From NCBI GenBank assembly GCA_037783415.1, contig JAZGTN010000059.1, positions 4,154,001 through 4,218,000 on the forward strand: DNA of 64,000 nucleotides, written 5' to 3'. Positions 48,401 to 63,400 of this stretch are shown here, in pieces (positions within the stretch are counted from its first letter, which is position 1; each line of letters starts with the position of its first letter). The translations under genes were made by a program, and so were the position numbers. This DNA is from Leptasterias polaris. Taxonomy: Eukaryota; Echinodermata; Asteroidea; Forcipulatida; Asteriidae. The notes beneath the pieces are model-generated. The model made no database searches. It worked only from the letters and a program-made list of their open reading frames with translations, and was not told the origin of the DNA.

Positions 48401-51400
48401 GCGTTTTTCAGTTGAATGCATTTACCTCAGTCACTGTGGATAATTTAAAAAAAATTAAATAGACAAATGATGTTTAAATGTTGACTTTGAGTCTGATAAA
48501 TGTCTTTCATTTCTGTTGAGTTTTGAAGTAAACTTACCAAAAAGACAAATGAGATCAATCTTCAGATACAAATAGTTGTAAATTGAGTCGAAAAGAATTT
48601 ATTATTGTGATTCTGGTCTTGTTGTGAATACAATTCCGGTACAGTAGGCCTAAAGGTTTTGAGCTACAAGCCCTGCGGTCTGTTGGATTTCCCCTATAAA
48701 ATTTGAGTCCTGGTAACAAATTAGGAATTAAATTGAGGGATCAACACCTGCAGTTTGTAACACACAGAAGGGTGTAAACAAAAAATAAATAAACATTTCT
48801 TTCAAGTACAGGTAAAATGTTAAACACTCCATTGTGAAATATCAAATGTTTTGGAGTAAACACATTGTCAACATTTGTAATATTTGTAACATTTGCTGTA
48901 GAAATGTCTTACCACTATTACATTTGTGCTAGTTAAACGATGGACATACATGTATAAATATATTTCCACAATTGTTACACATTTTGTATTTAATTGCCTG
49001 TGCAATTCTGAACATTTTCCACTTTTACAAGTGATCAAGGAAGAAAGCTGTTATTTCTTCTGACATGTCTGTAGGCAGACTGAAACGTTCGTACTTTGTA
49101 GCATCACATACGATGCCGTTTCAATACTTTTGCTGCATTTTTCAGTGATTGGGGGAACAAAAAGTTGTGATTACAATTTAAAAAAAGGAAAGTTGTGAGC
49201 TGTCTTGAGTTTGTCGCTTGAAGAGAACTCAACTGCAAAATACACAGTCATTAAAACTGTCATTAGGCCCACTTCCCACTTACCCACAGCAGGCATGTGA
49301 TTTCTAAAGATTTTTTTCCAGATTTCAAGATTGTCTCAAAACCTACTTGAGCCTTTAGATGTTCCTAAAAAATAAATGAAAACCTACTTGAACCTTTAGA
49401 TGTTAAAAAAGAAATGAAGCAATCATCAAAGGGAGAAAGAAAAAAATAACATTTTGTCTAAACCTATTGTATTTCTGGTGATGCAATGTTGGTAGTTTTG
49501 CAATTTCAAAGTTGCATGCCTTGGTTCAAGGTTGTAAGTGTAGCAGTGCCACAGACAATAATTGTTCTGACAGAACATGGTGGGTTTACAGTACATTTGA
49601 AAAGAAAGGACAACGTTTGCAGAGATGCCACAACCTTGATAAAAACCAATGCCTTTATTTACTGCATTTTCAAGTACATTTAATACACAAGTCTCACAAA
49701 TAATACTGCTCAAGACAAGCTTACAGTTTTTCAAAGCATTCAGTGATAAAATAAACAAAATGTTTAAAGACAAAATACAAAGTTGGTAATTAAATTTTTT
49801 TAAAGAGAGAGAAATATTTTCATGTAAAATACTGTCAGTAACCAGGAAATAACATTCTGAATACACAAACAGATATTTGTGGCTTATTTCAATAAGCCAT
49901 ACATGTATACTGTGTTTATTATTACAAACCTGTTATTGTTTTATAATTTGTTCTATGCAGCAAACTACATGTACCAACAGCTGTATTATATTCATAGTAT
50001 TGTTACAAGTTCATCACAACTGATGTTTTCCAATTGTTACTACTTTATGTGGGCATATGAAACTTTTATTGTACACATGTATACAACTGAATGACATCAT
50101 TTGATCACAATCATTTGATTACAAATATTTTTTTGAGATTGACTGCCATGTTGATCATTCATTTCACACATACAGATCCTTGTAATATGGTTGATGGAAC
50201 ACGCATCACGTGTCATCCATTATTCTGTCGTTCGTAAAATACTCATTCCTTGCCCATTTATCGAGGCATATGTGCTTGTCACGCCGGACAAGGTTGTTTT
50301 TATAGAAAGTTCGAAGTTGGGGATGAGGCCCTTTGTCTATTTTGTCTTACTGTGGAAACATTTCAAATGACAAGGATCGGAGTCAAACACGTTGTTTCAA
50401 AGAAGTTTTTAGAAAATTCGAAGTTGGGGACGAGGCCCTTTGTCTATTTTGTCTTACTGTGGAAACATTTCAAATGACAAGGATCTATATGTGAGTTATA
50501 TTTATAAAACAAATATAATAATACATGTATAATAACAATACATATTCAGGAAAACTACATGTATAAAATGTCCAGCCATTGTACGCTTATATACAAATAG
50601 GTTTCAAGGTTTCAAACTCAACTAGCAGTCAGTTTTTGAAATACAATGTATGTAAATCCAGTGTTTAACAATTGTGCATGTTTTGGGTTTTTCTTTTTTC
50701 AGTATTTTCATTATGAAAACAACACACATTGGCTACCCATTTCTTGAAATTGCTCTTCCAGTCTGAAGTGGTCTATACTATATTTAGAAATGATACAAAT
50801 CCAATCCACAGAGTCGCCAACAAAATCTACACCAAAAATGGTTGAATCTATCCCATCAAGTCGGTGACTCATTTGAAGTCGTCCGAAATGTACTTTCAAT
50901 GGTGCAATACAGTAGTGTCATAACATTGACAGTGTTTAATAATCAAATATCATAATTATACCACGCCTGCTATGTGGCAGAGAGTGTGCCCCCTCCATCT
51001 ATTATGTTCCTATACTCGAACACACTCATCCCCTCTTGTACAGGAACACGCATTCCAGTGGCGTTTCGTGCCGAGCGGTTAAGAGCACCGAACTCGAGCT
51101 CTGGTGTTTCTGATCAACAGAGTGTGGGTTCGAGTCCCGGTCTTGACACTTATAACCTTAAGCAAGACACTTTTTAACCATTATTGCTTTGTCCTTCGGA
51201 TGGGATGTAAAGCGGTGGGTCTCTTGTGTTATAAAAATCATCAGTGCATGTAAAAGACCCCAGTACACTTATCGCTAAGAGAAGGGGTTTGCCCCGGTGT
51301 GTCTGGCAGTGCATACATCTTCAATCATAAGAAGGCTGCACTCAAAAGGAAGAAGGAAAATTCCTCTCAAGAATTCCCCGACATTTCCTGAACACAATGA

Positions 51401-54400
51401 AGACACAATGGAAGGGGTACACCATGCCCACATAACCAGCACCACATGATCATAATTAAATGTCATTTAATTAAGACAATCACCATTTTAACACCGGGCG
51501 AATGTAAGAACACAATCTTTATCCAATGTGTGTATTGCCCCAATTCACCTGACGCCATCACACAGTCACACACTAAGTTTTGCTCACACCATTTTGGGAG
51601 TCAGTGTTACTATGCAGTGTGCATTTTAGAGCAAGTTCGGGTATTAACCTTCAGTCAATTTGCCGTTTAAATCATGCATGCGTGGTGTGTGTTTCACTTG
51701 AACGCATTTAGTTGATTGATTTGGCAAATACGCGAATAATATGGCGGCGACGTAACGAAGAGAGAAAAAAATGTATTGTTCCAAAACGCCATCTTGACAA
51801 AATGATGTAACTTCGTTAGTTGACTAGAGAAACAGTGCTCCGAGCTAGGTTGGTCCAGTTGGACTAGCTGGTTCAACCATGCAGCGTTCGAGTGACAGCT
51901 AGATTGACTATGGTTAAAAGTCTAGTCGACTCTAGTCAGCCAACCGAACTTGCTCTTAGGCGTGTGATATATTTATGTGAATTTTGACTCCCAAAATGGC
52001 GGACCCTGGGCAGACAGTGGCCGCATGTGACGTTAGTGCAAGGGGTAAATATAAGCTTGAGGTTTAGTTTTAAGGGTAAAATACAAATCAATTTGTGAGG
52101 ACAACATCAGAGGGGCTTCAAGGAAAACCTGGCCTGCAGAGGTAACACCAACAGCAAGATTGTACCATTCAGAAGTACATGTAACACTACATTGTTTACC
52201 AAGCACACCAAAGGATACCCACCTTCTTAACATTGAACACTGACTTTATAAAACACCTTATTAGTCTAACCACGGATCAAGATCCTGGTAACTTTCTACA
52301 GAACCCTGCAAACCACTGAAACAAATAACTACTCCATGGTACACTTTTGCTGAAACACAATGACAGGATTTGAAAACAAAATTGTTGTTTGAAGCTCGGT
52401 ATTCAACAAATTCACATCAATACTTTTCTTTACAACTTATTAACTACATACTTGCAATTTTATTTTGTGTCTCAACGAAAAGTATGTTGATCAATCTTTT
52501 ACTAAATATAAATTTGCCAAAATATGTACCATAACTATCAAGCGTTTACCAAATTTATGGACGACTGCAAACATAAACAAAGCAAAGAACTGTTGAAGTA
52601 TGTGACAGCTCACTAGTCACAACTCAATTGTTACAACTGAAAATGTTTCACAGTGGGACAAACTACACAGTGCAAGCAGATGATTCTGAAACACACTGAC
52701 ACTGAGAAGGACACGACAACAAGCATATAACCAGCCACCACGTAGACCGTGCCAACATGCCTCTCAATCATGATCCATCTACACGTCTTGACACCATCTA
52801 CACTATAATGCCCCTGCTTTCTCCTTCTGGTGCATTCCATGCTATATAAACCTGATTGTCCCCCAACGATTGTGCAGGGAAGCAGTCTGAACATCTCAAC
52901 AGCAGCGGGAAACACCAGCAATGCACGACTAGCAGCGGCAGTTTTTTACTCTGTGAGATGGCAGCAGCACGATTGTTTGATCGGTGGATGTTGCCGCAGT
53001 TCGTAAAATCAGTGAGACCAATGTAGTGTGGTGTGGTCATGTCTGCCTTCTAGGAACTTAACTGGTACCAGAGGTAACATGTTGTCAAATGCGGGTATCT
53101 AGTCCCAAATGCCTTGTTTAAATTTGTATTCTAAAACAAAATTGTTCAAAATCATGTCTCTCAAACCTTACTGGTAATAAATTCTGAATAAAAAATTGAG
53201 TTCAACAATTTGTTTAATATGTAGTTTCGAATCTATAATTGTATCTTAGATTTTGTTCTGCAGTGTATTCATAGGTTTTGTAATTAAAATGTTCATGAAT
53301 TATTGTTTTTCACTTAAAATCATTGAAGGAATGGCAGCTCTTTTTTGGTATAAATGTTTGCTTAGCTCTTTCAAAAAGTCTTTTTCTTTTTAAGCTGTGA
53401 CTCTTAAAAAATGAGGTTGCCATTTGTGAAAAATATGTTTGTTACGATATCAAAAGAATATCTAACCCTAACCCATTTGAGGGTTGAGGTGTGGCAATCT
53501 CCTAGATGGGCAGTCCTTTGTGGGTTTTAGGTAACTGCAAGGAAGTTTGACTCATGTTTCTTTTCTACTTTGATCAGCTCGGGGAGCAGCCCTTCTGGAT
53601 GACCCACCGCCGTCCACCTACAATGGACCGACAAAAGCCAACATCAGGAGAGGTGGCGGAGGCAACCCTCGCTTTGGTAAGAAAAAAATGTACCCTATAA
53701 TTGGTATTAATAATAACAAAAGTGGTTTCTTATATAGCGCTCATATCTGTCACTCAAGGCGTTTCAACATTCAGTATTTTCCTGCAATGTATGTGGAGCT
53801 ATGTTTTTGAAGTATGAGACCTACTCCTTTACATAGCACCATGTAATGGTTTACAAGGTGCTTTGGCGCAATATGCAGCCAATCAAACCAGGAACACCGG
53901 GGCACTTGTTTCTTTTCGATAAGTGCATTGTGTTCTTTTTCGTGCATTAGACAACACACGGTACCGACGGCTTTACGTCCCATCCGAAGGACGCAGCAAT
54001 AGTGGTTAAGTGTCTTGCTTATGGACACAAATGTCTCGACCGGGACTCGAACCCACACTCTGCTGATTGGAAACACCAGAGCTTGAGTCCAGTGTTCTTA
54101 TCCGCTCTGCCACGACACTCCACAGGAAGTTTGTAGCAGCAGGCCTTCATTTTAATAAATCTGAGGAGAGCTGTAAATTGCTCTCCTTAAATCAAGAAAG
54201 TGAATTAAGGAGAGCGATTTGAATTTACTGCGCATGTGCATGAGAATAGGCGATAACAAAAAATCCGGAAAAATCTAAAAATTTTGTTCGGATTTTGGGC
54301 AAAGCCCGAATTTGTGGTGTCCGGAATTTGGGCAAGTTGACTCGTGCGTCAGCGCCGCACTCTGTGAAACCCTCGGCCGTTATTGGGACCATAGATGGGA

Positions 54401-57400
54401 CCGGGGACGAGTAAATAGGAGGAAAATACTTTTACAAAAGATGAAATCAGACGTATAGTGTCTTAAAAAAACAAAAAAATATAATCATAATGATCTTCCG
54501 AAATATCCACGAAAATATGAACGGAGCAGTCATGACGTTTTCGATGGTTTTTGTTAAAAGAAATTTTGATGTTTGGGGTCTTTACCTGTGTTAGTGAATC
54601 ATTGGGTTAAGTGTTGCCTTTTGGACATTGAAAATTGTTCTTGAAACACATCCTCGAAGATCACAAACCAAATCATTTTGGAAAAATAATGTAAGACGTC
54701 AACACAAACGTCGTCGACGAATCGAATCCCCTCACACGTGTGTGACGCACACTCATTGCATGAATTATCTCGAAGTTTCTTCCAGGTCATAGTTCAATGC
54801 GTAAAAATATCTCCAGCCGTAAAACACATTAAACGAATCGAAGAACTGGCGCTTTTGCCTATGAACGTGGATAGTGACGACTGGTGAAAAAAGTATAACG
54901 TTTCGCGGGTATCCACACAACACACCGTGTGTTGTTGTCAGTAGACTTTTCAATGTCTCCACACATGTTCCTTTGCTGCAGCAGTAAACATACATGTACA
55001 TGTACTACGGTCAAACTGTTCCGCGAATGAAGCGGGGAATGAGAGAAGTCTACACATATCAATATCTAGCTGCATACAATACACGACGCACATGGAAGAA
55101 ATAAATCACCGCATGGTGGTCCGGCCGCCGCCAGGCCGCAATTTATTTACGAACGGTGAAATAAAGGTAAAATTAACGGGGGGAAAAGAAAAAGCGTGCA
55201 ATCTTTAGATGTTGCACTGCCAACTCCGAGATTCAAGCGGCTTATTTTAATCAACAACTAGGGTTTTGAAAAAACATACTCTTGTTAAATTTGTAAGGAG
55301 CGCTTTTTTTTGCTCTCCTTGGAAAACATTAAGGAGCGCGGAGGAGCGCGATCGCGCTCCTTTAAAATTATGGCCTGTAGCAGTAGTCTCCGGATATTGT
55401 GTATCCTGGCAAGTCGTGCCTGAGCAGTCTAGCGCACCGGACTCAAGCTCTGGTGTTTCTGATCAGCAAAGTGTGGGTTTGAGTCCCGATGTTGACACTT
55501 GTGTCCTTGAACAAGAAACCATTATTGCCACCATTATTGCTTTGTGCTGTGGGCCCCAGTTTAAATCTTGGACCAGACCCTTGCATTATGTGGATAGGGT
55601 TTCTGTCCCTACTTGATTGCATGGGTTTTGCCCTTTATCGGTTTTTCCTCCCATATCTAAAAGTTTAGTTTATTTAATGCGCATTTCAACATGTTCCTAT
55701 GGATTTGTATGCAATATATATGAATAAATTTATTTGTTAATGTCCACAGATGCTCGTGGCGGACCTCACGGTGGTGGTGGTGGCCCTATGCGTGGCCCGC
55801 CTCCACCCCAGCACTACCAAGATCCCCAGCAGGGGGGCTACGGCCCACCCCATGGCGGCGGCGGTGGCCGTGGCGGCGGGGGCTACCAGGACCACGGGGA
55901 ATACCCCCAGCAGTACAACCACATGCAGGACCAGCAGGCCTTGCAGCCACTCCCACCTAATGCTCCCTCCCACAGTGGCATCGTCATGGTGTACAACATC
56001 AACCTTGAAAAAATGAACTGCGAGAAGCTCTTCAACCTGATGTGCCCCTTCGGAAATATCTTCAAGGTAAGGAGAAGTCAACATTGCATTTTACAGGGAG
56101 GAAGTTCTCCCGCTTCTGCAAGAATTCCTGCTTTTTGTATTTTTTCCCCCAAAGCTCCAGCCCCCTCTCTTTTATCAAGCCAGGATAAAATGCTTTTTAG
56201 ATCATACTCGGATGTGTAGTCTTGGTTATCAAGTCATTTATAACTTTTTCCCATGCAATTGTGCAATGCATTCATATATTTCACAGACTTGTTTAGAGAT
56301 ACATGCATATCTACTGGTGCAGAGTAGATTGAGAATCAGACTACCTAGTTCAAATAAGAACTTGTCCTACTGTCTAATATCTACTGCCATCAAGTAGATT
56401 TGAAATCAGGAGTCTATCAAATTCAAATAAGAACTTGTCCTACTGTCTAATATCTACTGCCATCAAGTAGATTTGAAATCAGGAGTCTATCAAATTCAAA
56501 TAAGAACTTGTCCTACTGTCTAATATCTACTGCCATCAAGTAGATTTGAAATCAGGAGTCTATCAAATTCAAATAAGAACTTGTCCTACTGTCTAATATC
56601 TACTGCCATCAAGTAGATTTGAAATCAGGAGTCTATCAAATTCAAATAAGAACTTGTCCTACTGTCTAATATCTACTGCCATCAAGTAGATTTGAAATCA
56701 GGAGTCTATCAAATTCAAATAAGAACTTGTCCTACTGTCTAATATCTACTGCCATCAAGTAGATTTGAAATCAGGAGTCTATCAAATTCAAATAAGAACT
56801 TGTCCTACTGTCTAATATCTACTGCCATCAAGTAGATTTGAAATCAGGAGTCTATCAAATTCAAATAAGAACTTGTCCTACTGTCTAATATCTACTGCCA
56901 TCAAGTAGATTTGAAATCAGGAGTCTATCAAATTCAAATAAGAACTTGTCCTACTGTCTAATATCTACTGCCATCAAGTAGATTTGAAATCAGGAGTCTA
57001 TCAAATTCAAATAAGAACTTGTCCTACTGTCTAATATCTACTGCCATCAAGTAGATTTGAAATCAGGAGTCTATCAAATTCAAATAAGAACTTGTCCTAC
57101 TGTCTAATATCTACTGCCATCAAGTAGATTTGAAATCAGGAGTCTATCAAATTCAAATAAGAACTTGTCCTACTGTCTAATATCTACTGCCATCAAGTAG
57201 ATTTGAAATCAGGAGTCTATCAAATTCAAATAAGAACTTGTCCTACTGTCTAATATCTACTGCCATCAAGTAGATTTGAAATCAGGAGTCTATCAAATTC
57301 AAATAAGAACTTGTCCTACTGTCTAATATCTACTGCCATCAAGTAGATTTGAAATCAGGAGTCTATCAAATTCAAATAAGAACTTGTCCTACTGTCTAAT

Positions 57401-60400
57401 ATCTACTGCCATCAAGTAGATTTGAAATCAGGAGTCTATCAAATTCAAATAAGAACTTGTCCTACTGTCTAATATCTACTGCCATCAAGTAGATTTGAAA
57501 TCAGGAGTCTATCAAATTCAAATAAGAACTTGTCCTACTGTCTAATATCTACTGCCATCAAGTAGATTTGAAATCAGGAGTCTATCAAATTCAAATAAGA
57601 ACTTGTCCTACTGTCTAATATCTACTGCCATCAAGTAGATTTGAAATCAGGAGTCTATCAAATTCAAATAAGAACTTGTCCTACTGTCTAATATCTACTG
57701 CCATCAAGTAGATTTGAAATCAGGAGTCTATCAAATTCAAATAAGAACTTGTCCTACTGTCTAATATCTACTGCCATCAAGTAGATTTGAAATCAGGAGT
57801 CTATCAAATTCAAATAAGAACTTGTCCTACTGTCTAATATCTACTGCCATCAAGTAGATTTGAAATCAGGAGTCTATCAAATTCAAATAAGAACTTGTCC
57901 TACTGTCTAATATCTACTGCCATCAAGTAGATTTGAAATCAGGAGTCTATCAAATTCAAATAAGAACTTGTCCTACTGTCTAATATCTACTGCCATCAAG
58001 TAGATTTGAAATCAGGAGTCTATCAAATTCAAATAAGAACTTGTCCTACTGTCTAATATCTACTGCCATCAAGTAGATTTGAAATCAGGAGTCTATCAAA
58101 TTCAAATAAGAACTTGTCCTACTGTCTAATATCTACTGCCATCAAGTAGATTTGAAATCAGGAGTCTATCAAATTCAAATAAGAACTTGTCCTACTGTCT
58201 AATATCTACTGCCATCAAGTAGATTTGAAATCAGGAGTCTATCAAATTCAAATAAGAACTTGTCCTACTGTCTAATATCTACTGCCATCAAGTAGATTTG
58301 AAATCAGGAGTCTATCAAATTCAAATAAGAACTTGTCCTACTGTCTAATATCTACTGCCATCAAGTAGATTTGAAATCAGGAGTCTATCAAATTCAAATA
58401 AGAACTTGTCCTACTGTCTAATATCTACTGCCATCAAGTAGATTTGAAATCAGGAGTCTATCAAATTCAAATAAGAACTTGTCCTACTGTCTAATATCTA
58501 CTGCCATCAAGTAGATTTGAAATCAGGAGTCTATCAAATTCAAATAAGAACTTGTCCTACTGTCTAATATCTACTGCCATCAAGTAGATTTGAAATCAGG
58601 AGTCTATCAAATTCAAATAAGAACTTGTCCTACTGTCTAATATCTACTGCCATCAAGTAGATTTGAAATCAGGAGTCTATCAAATTCAAATAAGAACTTG
58701 TCCTACTGTCTATCTTCCTCTGCAAAGAAGATTAAAGAATGAACGGGATACTACGTCCTGCTGTCTAACGCAGGAAATTACGGTACTCCTGGGTAATGAG
58801 AGGCACTTACTGCAGTGAAGTAGAATCGGGAACCGCAAGACTACTTAGATCTGATAAGTTTTGTTTCTTTGTCGTTTCCCAGGTGAAATTCATGAAGTCC
58901 AAACCAGGTACTGTGCTGGTTGACATGGGGGAACCATACGCCGTAAGTAGAGCCATCACCAACCTGAGCAACATTGAGTTCTTCAACATGACCATACAGC
59001 TTGGGTGAGTAGTTAGTAGCGGTCTCTTTTTGTTAAGATCTGCCAATTTCACTTTAATAATACATCAATTGAATTGAATGTAACGTCAAACAACAGATAT
59101 GCCCATGAACCAGTAGATTCAACAACATCTGTGTTCCTGAATTGAAGGGGCCGTGTTGTCATAATCATTGGAGGCCTGTGGTTGTACATGGAATTATGAA
59201 CTCTCACCCAGTTACTGCATGCGCACACCCTATGAAAAGCACGCGCACGCCCTATGGAAAGCATGCGCCAGCCCTATGGAAAGCACACGCATTATGTAGG
59301 GACTGGGGTAGAGTTCATAATTCCGTGTACAGCCACTGGTCTGCTTTGATCATGACGACACAGCTGTTTTGATTGTCAACTGAATGCTTTGTACTATCAT
59401 GGGCTACATAGTCTATTTGATATTGTACCTATATAATGCCAAGTTGTCTTCAATTTAAATTGCTTTTGCAAATGTGCATACATGTAATTGTTATTACCAA
59501 TAAGCATATGTAATTTTTATTGCCAATTTGCATATGTTATTTTTATTTCTACTATACATACATTTACAATGTATTTTATTGCCATTTTGCATTTTCTATT
59601 GCCAATATTAATTTGTGATTGTAATTGTCAATTTGCATATGTAATTGTTATTGCTTATATGCGTAAATGTCTTTTTGTTGCCATTATGCGTATATGTAAT
59701 TGTTATTGCCAATTTGCATATATGTACATTTTTATTTCCATTCTCCATATATGATGTATTTATTGCCAATATGCATTCTTGTTGTCTATTGTTTTTTGTT
59801 ATGCCTTTACCTGTATTTATTCTCCTTATACAAAGGGAAGACAAATTTCACGCTTTTTATCGTGACAACAAAATCTATTTGCATCATGTAGTTTTTATTG
59901 CAAATACGCATATTATGTGGTTTTATGTTGCCAATATGTAATTGTTATTGTCGACATAGAACAACTGTCAATTGAATTGATTATTATTATTTTTGTATAA
60001 ACCAGTGATCAAAAATAATTATTTCTTTGTTGAAATTATTATTATTACTATTCTTCTTCTTCTATTATTATTCTTCTTATTCGTCTTATTATTACTGTTT
60101 TGTAATCTTGATTTGTAGCTACTCTAACCAGACGTTCTTGAACCCACCCCCGGGTACCTGGAACCTTCCAGACAGCACCCCATCCTACATGGACTACTCC
60201 AAGAGCCGTAACAACAGATTCATAAGCAAAGAGGCCGCCGCCAAGAATCATATCCTTTGTATAGAGGGCGCTGTTCTAAGCACCTCTTATAGAAGTACCG
60301 TACCTAGGAAGGTGTTCCATTGATTTTACCTTGTTAGTTATTAAGTCACATACGCGCACATCTGCTGCAAGTGCAAAATCTTCAGTAAGTGGGCGATGCT

Positions 60401-63400
60401 TAAAGGGTGTGTACAACATTGGTATTTGCCGAAGACCTTTATTAACACTTGATGTGACCTAACATATACATGAAATAACAAACCTGTGAAAGTTTAAGCT
60501 CAATCGGTCTTCGGAGTCATGAGAAAACAGTGAAAAACCCCATTATATTTTGTTTTCAAACGTTGGATTTTATCCTGCAGGATAAAGACTATTGTTTTAC
60601 TCATTTCCTACAAACTATGGCATTTAAAGCAAAACTATTTCAAGGGAAGTTTTCCACCATGACCATATTTATACCCTGAAAGTTATGTGCAAATCTGTGA
60701 ACATTTATATTTTCAGTCTTACCAATGTTGTACACACCCTTTAAATAACATCACACTTACAAACAAAATAGGGTAAGAGGCCTATTTGATCTGCTATTTG
60801 TTCAAGTGAACAAGTTTCTGAAAATGGTGGAGCGTTGAGGCAGTCTGGCAAACTGGACTCAAGTTCTGGTGGCTGTGTCACTAAAATGCGAGTCCGAATT
60901 CCAGACTGGTCAAACGTGGCACTCTTGTCCTTGAACAAGATGCTTAATCATGATGAGATGCTTCTCTTCACCCAGGAGTATAAATGGGGACCTGCGAGGG
61001 CTGAGAGGGTATTGTGTGTGATTAACCCCTAAGTGCCTAATGGGCAGCTGAGGGTGTATACTCCCTAGGGAGTTTAGAATGCTCCAGGAATTATTTTAAG
61101 TATGCCAGATGACCAGGGATATTAGTTTTCTAGAGTCTTGAGAATCTTATGGTGGATATGTGCGCATCACACGTTATTATTTGTTGTTAATAAATTTATT
61201 AAACTTTAATTTTCTTTAACTGTTATGACACGTCTTCAGCGCCCATCCCATGTGTTGCATTTCTACAATGCGCATCCTGAGAGCACAGCTGAGACTATCA
61301 AGCAGGTAATTAAGATATTCTCGCTGAATTTTGTTTTCCCAAAACCATCACTAAACCCATCAAAATCCAACTGTATGTTTTTGTTATATTCTGTTAGACT
61401 GTTGGATAATAGTTTTGTAATACCCCCATGCCTTCACTATTTCAAACCAGTTTGTTAGAGAGCTAAGATTGATCTTAAGACAGGCCTGGAATTACATGGA
61501 GGCTTCTGTTGCCCTGGTCATGGCCTTGGTGCCCCTTCAAAATTTTCCCACAGACTTATAAGATTTTCAAATGGAAGTGCCCTTTGCAAAATCAAAATGG
61601 CCTTGCCCGCCCAGAGTTGAAAGTCCAGTTCTGTTAAGATGTGTTTCAATCTCAATAGGCTGTGCAAGTCTCGCGCGCATTCGAACTTCCGGGACCATAG
61701 TGGTCCCAACCATATGGAGTTTTACGTGGGCGAGATTTTGTTTCGCCAATTATTTTAGTTTAACGTAGGTTATGACCTAGAAAAGTATACATGTTGTTGA
61801 AATGTAATACTAAGTGATCACAAAATATGAAAGTAAAACCAATTCAACAATATAACGAAGAAAACCCAAGAATTAAACTTGACCTCAGCTTCCGGTTATT
61901 GCAAAAAATTTAGAATTTTGTGCTCGCCTCTGATCATAAAACTTACGTAAACGCTTGTTTTGGATGCGCAATTATAATCGCCAGATGCTGTAATTGCAAA
62001 GCAAACCCTTTTCATTGCAGTCTATGGTTGTTGAGGCGTCAGCATCCTCTTTAAACTGCGATACGGGTCCATTTAAGACCCGTTTGACCTTCACGAATCC
62101 GCGTAAGGGGTTTCTAAAAAGTTAACATCAAATAGGCATCCTTGTCCCAGAGTTTTAATTTGTTTTCAATAATAATATACACACTATTGTGATTTTTTTT
62201 TCAAAAGCTAAACCTTTTCATAAAATTGTAATGATTAATTTTTGTTGTTCAGATTTTGTCATGAGATATAATTTAAAACAAAGATTTAATTTCAGAAATA
62301 AAAATGTTCTTCGTTTGACGTGTTTTCTCGTTTGGATACGCGCGAGACTTGCACAGTCTATTGCCAAGCAAAGTGTGATGTCACAATACAAATCACAATG
62401 GCAATATATTGAGATGAATCTTTGTACTTTGTGCAATCGAGCCCTGGCTTTCAAAAGCTTCCCATAGACTTCAAGGTTTTCCAATGGAAGTGCCCTTTGT
62501 ATAATGAAAATGGCCTTGCCATCTCAAAGATCAAATTCCAGTCCTGCATGGCTTGGCAAGAGTAGAATGAACCCTAATTCTAATTTGCACGTCTGTTTTC
62601 ATTCGCGATCTTCATGTTGTTGTTGTTTTCTCATTTTTCCAGATCTTCGTCAATGCTGGTGCTCCTGAACCCATTGCAATCAAGATGTTTGAATCCAAAT
62701 GTAAGTGTATTCTATTTTTTTTTCTCCCCTGCAGTTCTGCCTCCAAGATGCATGTAGCTTACAACAATGTAGATTATGATAATAATCTAAAAAAATAGTT
62801 ATTGGCCTGATGCTTCAACCCTAGCAGAGTCTTTCTCGAAGGCTGAAAATGGCTATAATAGTGATCGTCACTTAAGTTGAATACTTATCCTAGTAGCTAG
62901 ATCAAGGTGCTCTATAAGGTGTCCGCGTGGCCTGGTGTGGCCGAGCGGTTTAGAGCACCAGACTTAAGCTCTGTTGTTTCTAATCAGCAGAGTGTAAGGT
63001 TGGAGTCCCAGTTGTGACACTTGTGTCCTTGGGCAAGATACTTTGCCATAATTGTTTTGTCCTTCAGATAGGATGTAAAGCCGTTGGTCCCATGTGTTGT
63101 GTAAATGCACGTAATTATTATTATTAAAACAACATTTATCTCCACACTTGCAGTTTCCCCATTTCTACACCTGGGTTAAGAGAAACAATTCATGGTTTAG
63201 TGTCTTGCTCAAGGATGCAAGTGTCATGACCGGGATTCGAACCCACTCTCTGACAACACCAGAACTGAAGTTCGGTGCACTTGACCAGTTGGCCATAGCA
63301 CTGCAATGGTAATGATGTTTTTTAGCTTGAAGCATATATGTATTTTTTTTATGTTTTTTTTTCTGCAGCTGACCGCAGCGTGACCGGTTTGTCCGAGTGG

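Larger units (their letters stand above)
46180..53577 (+). other. HNRNPL intron 8, 7.4 kb
   Basis: Holds a TTAA MITE, a tRNA-like sequence near 47878-47940 (GGGTTCGAATCCCAC), a CAGGG MITE, a local duplication, a truncated SINE and a Harbinger-like MITE. Otherwise A/T-rich with no coding signal seen on either strand. Confidence 0.6.

Noticed and set aside
56311..58711. CRISPR array
   Set aside because: Units are contiguous with no variable spacers, and the context is a eukaryotic intron.
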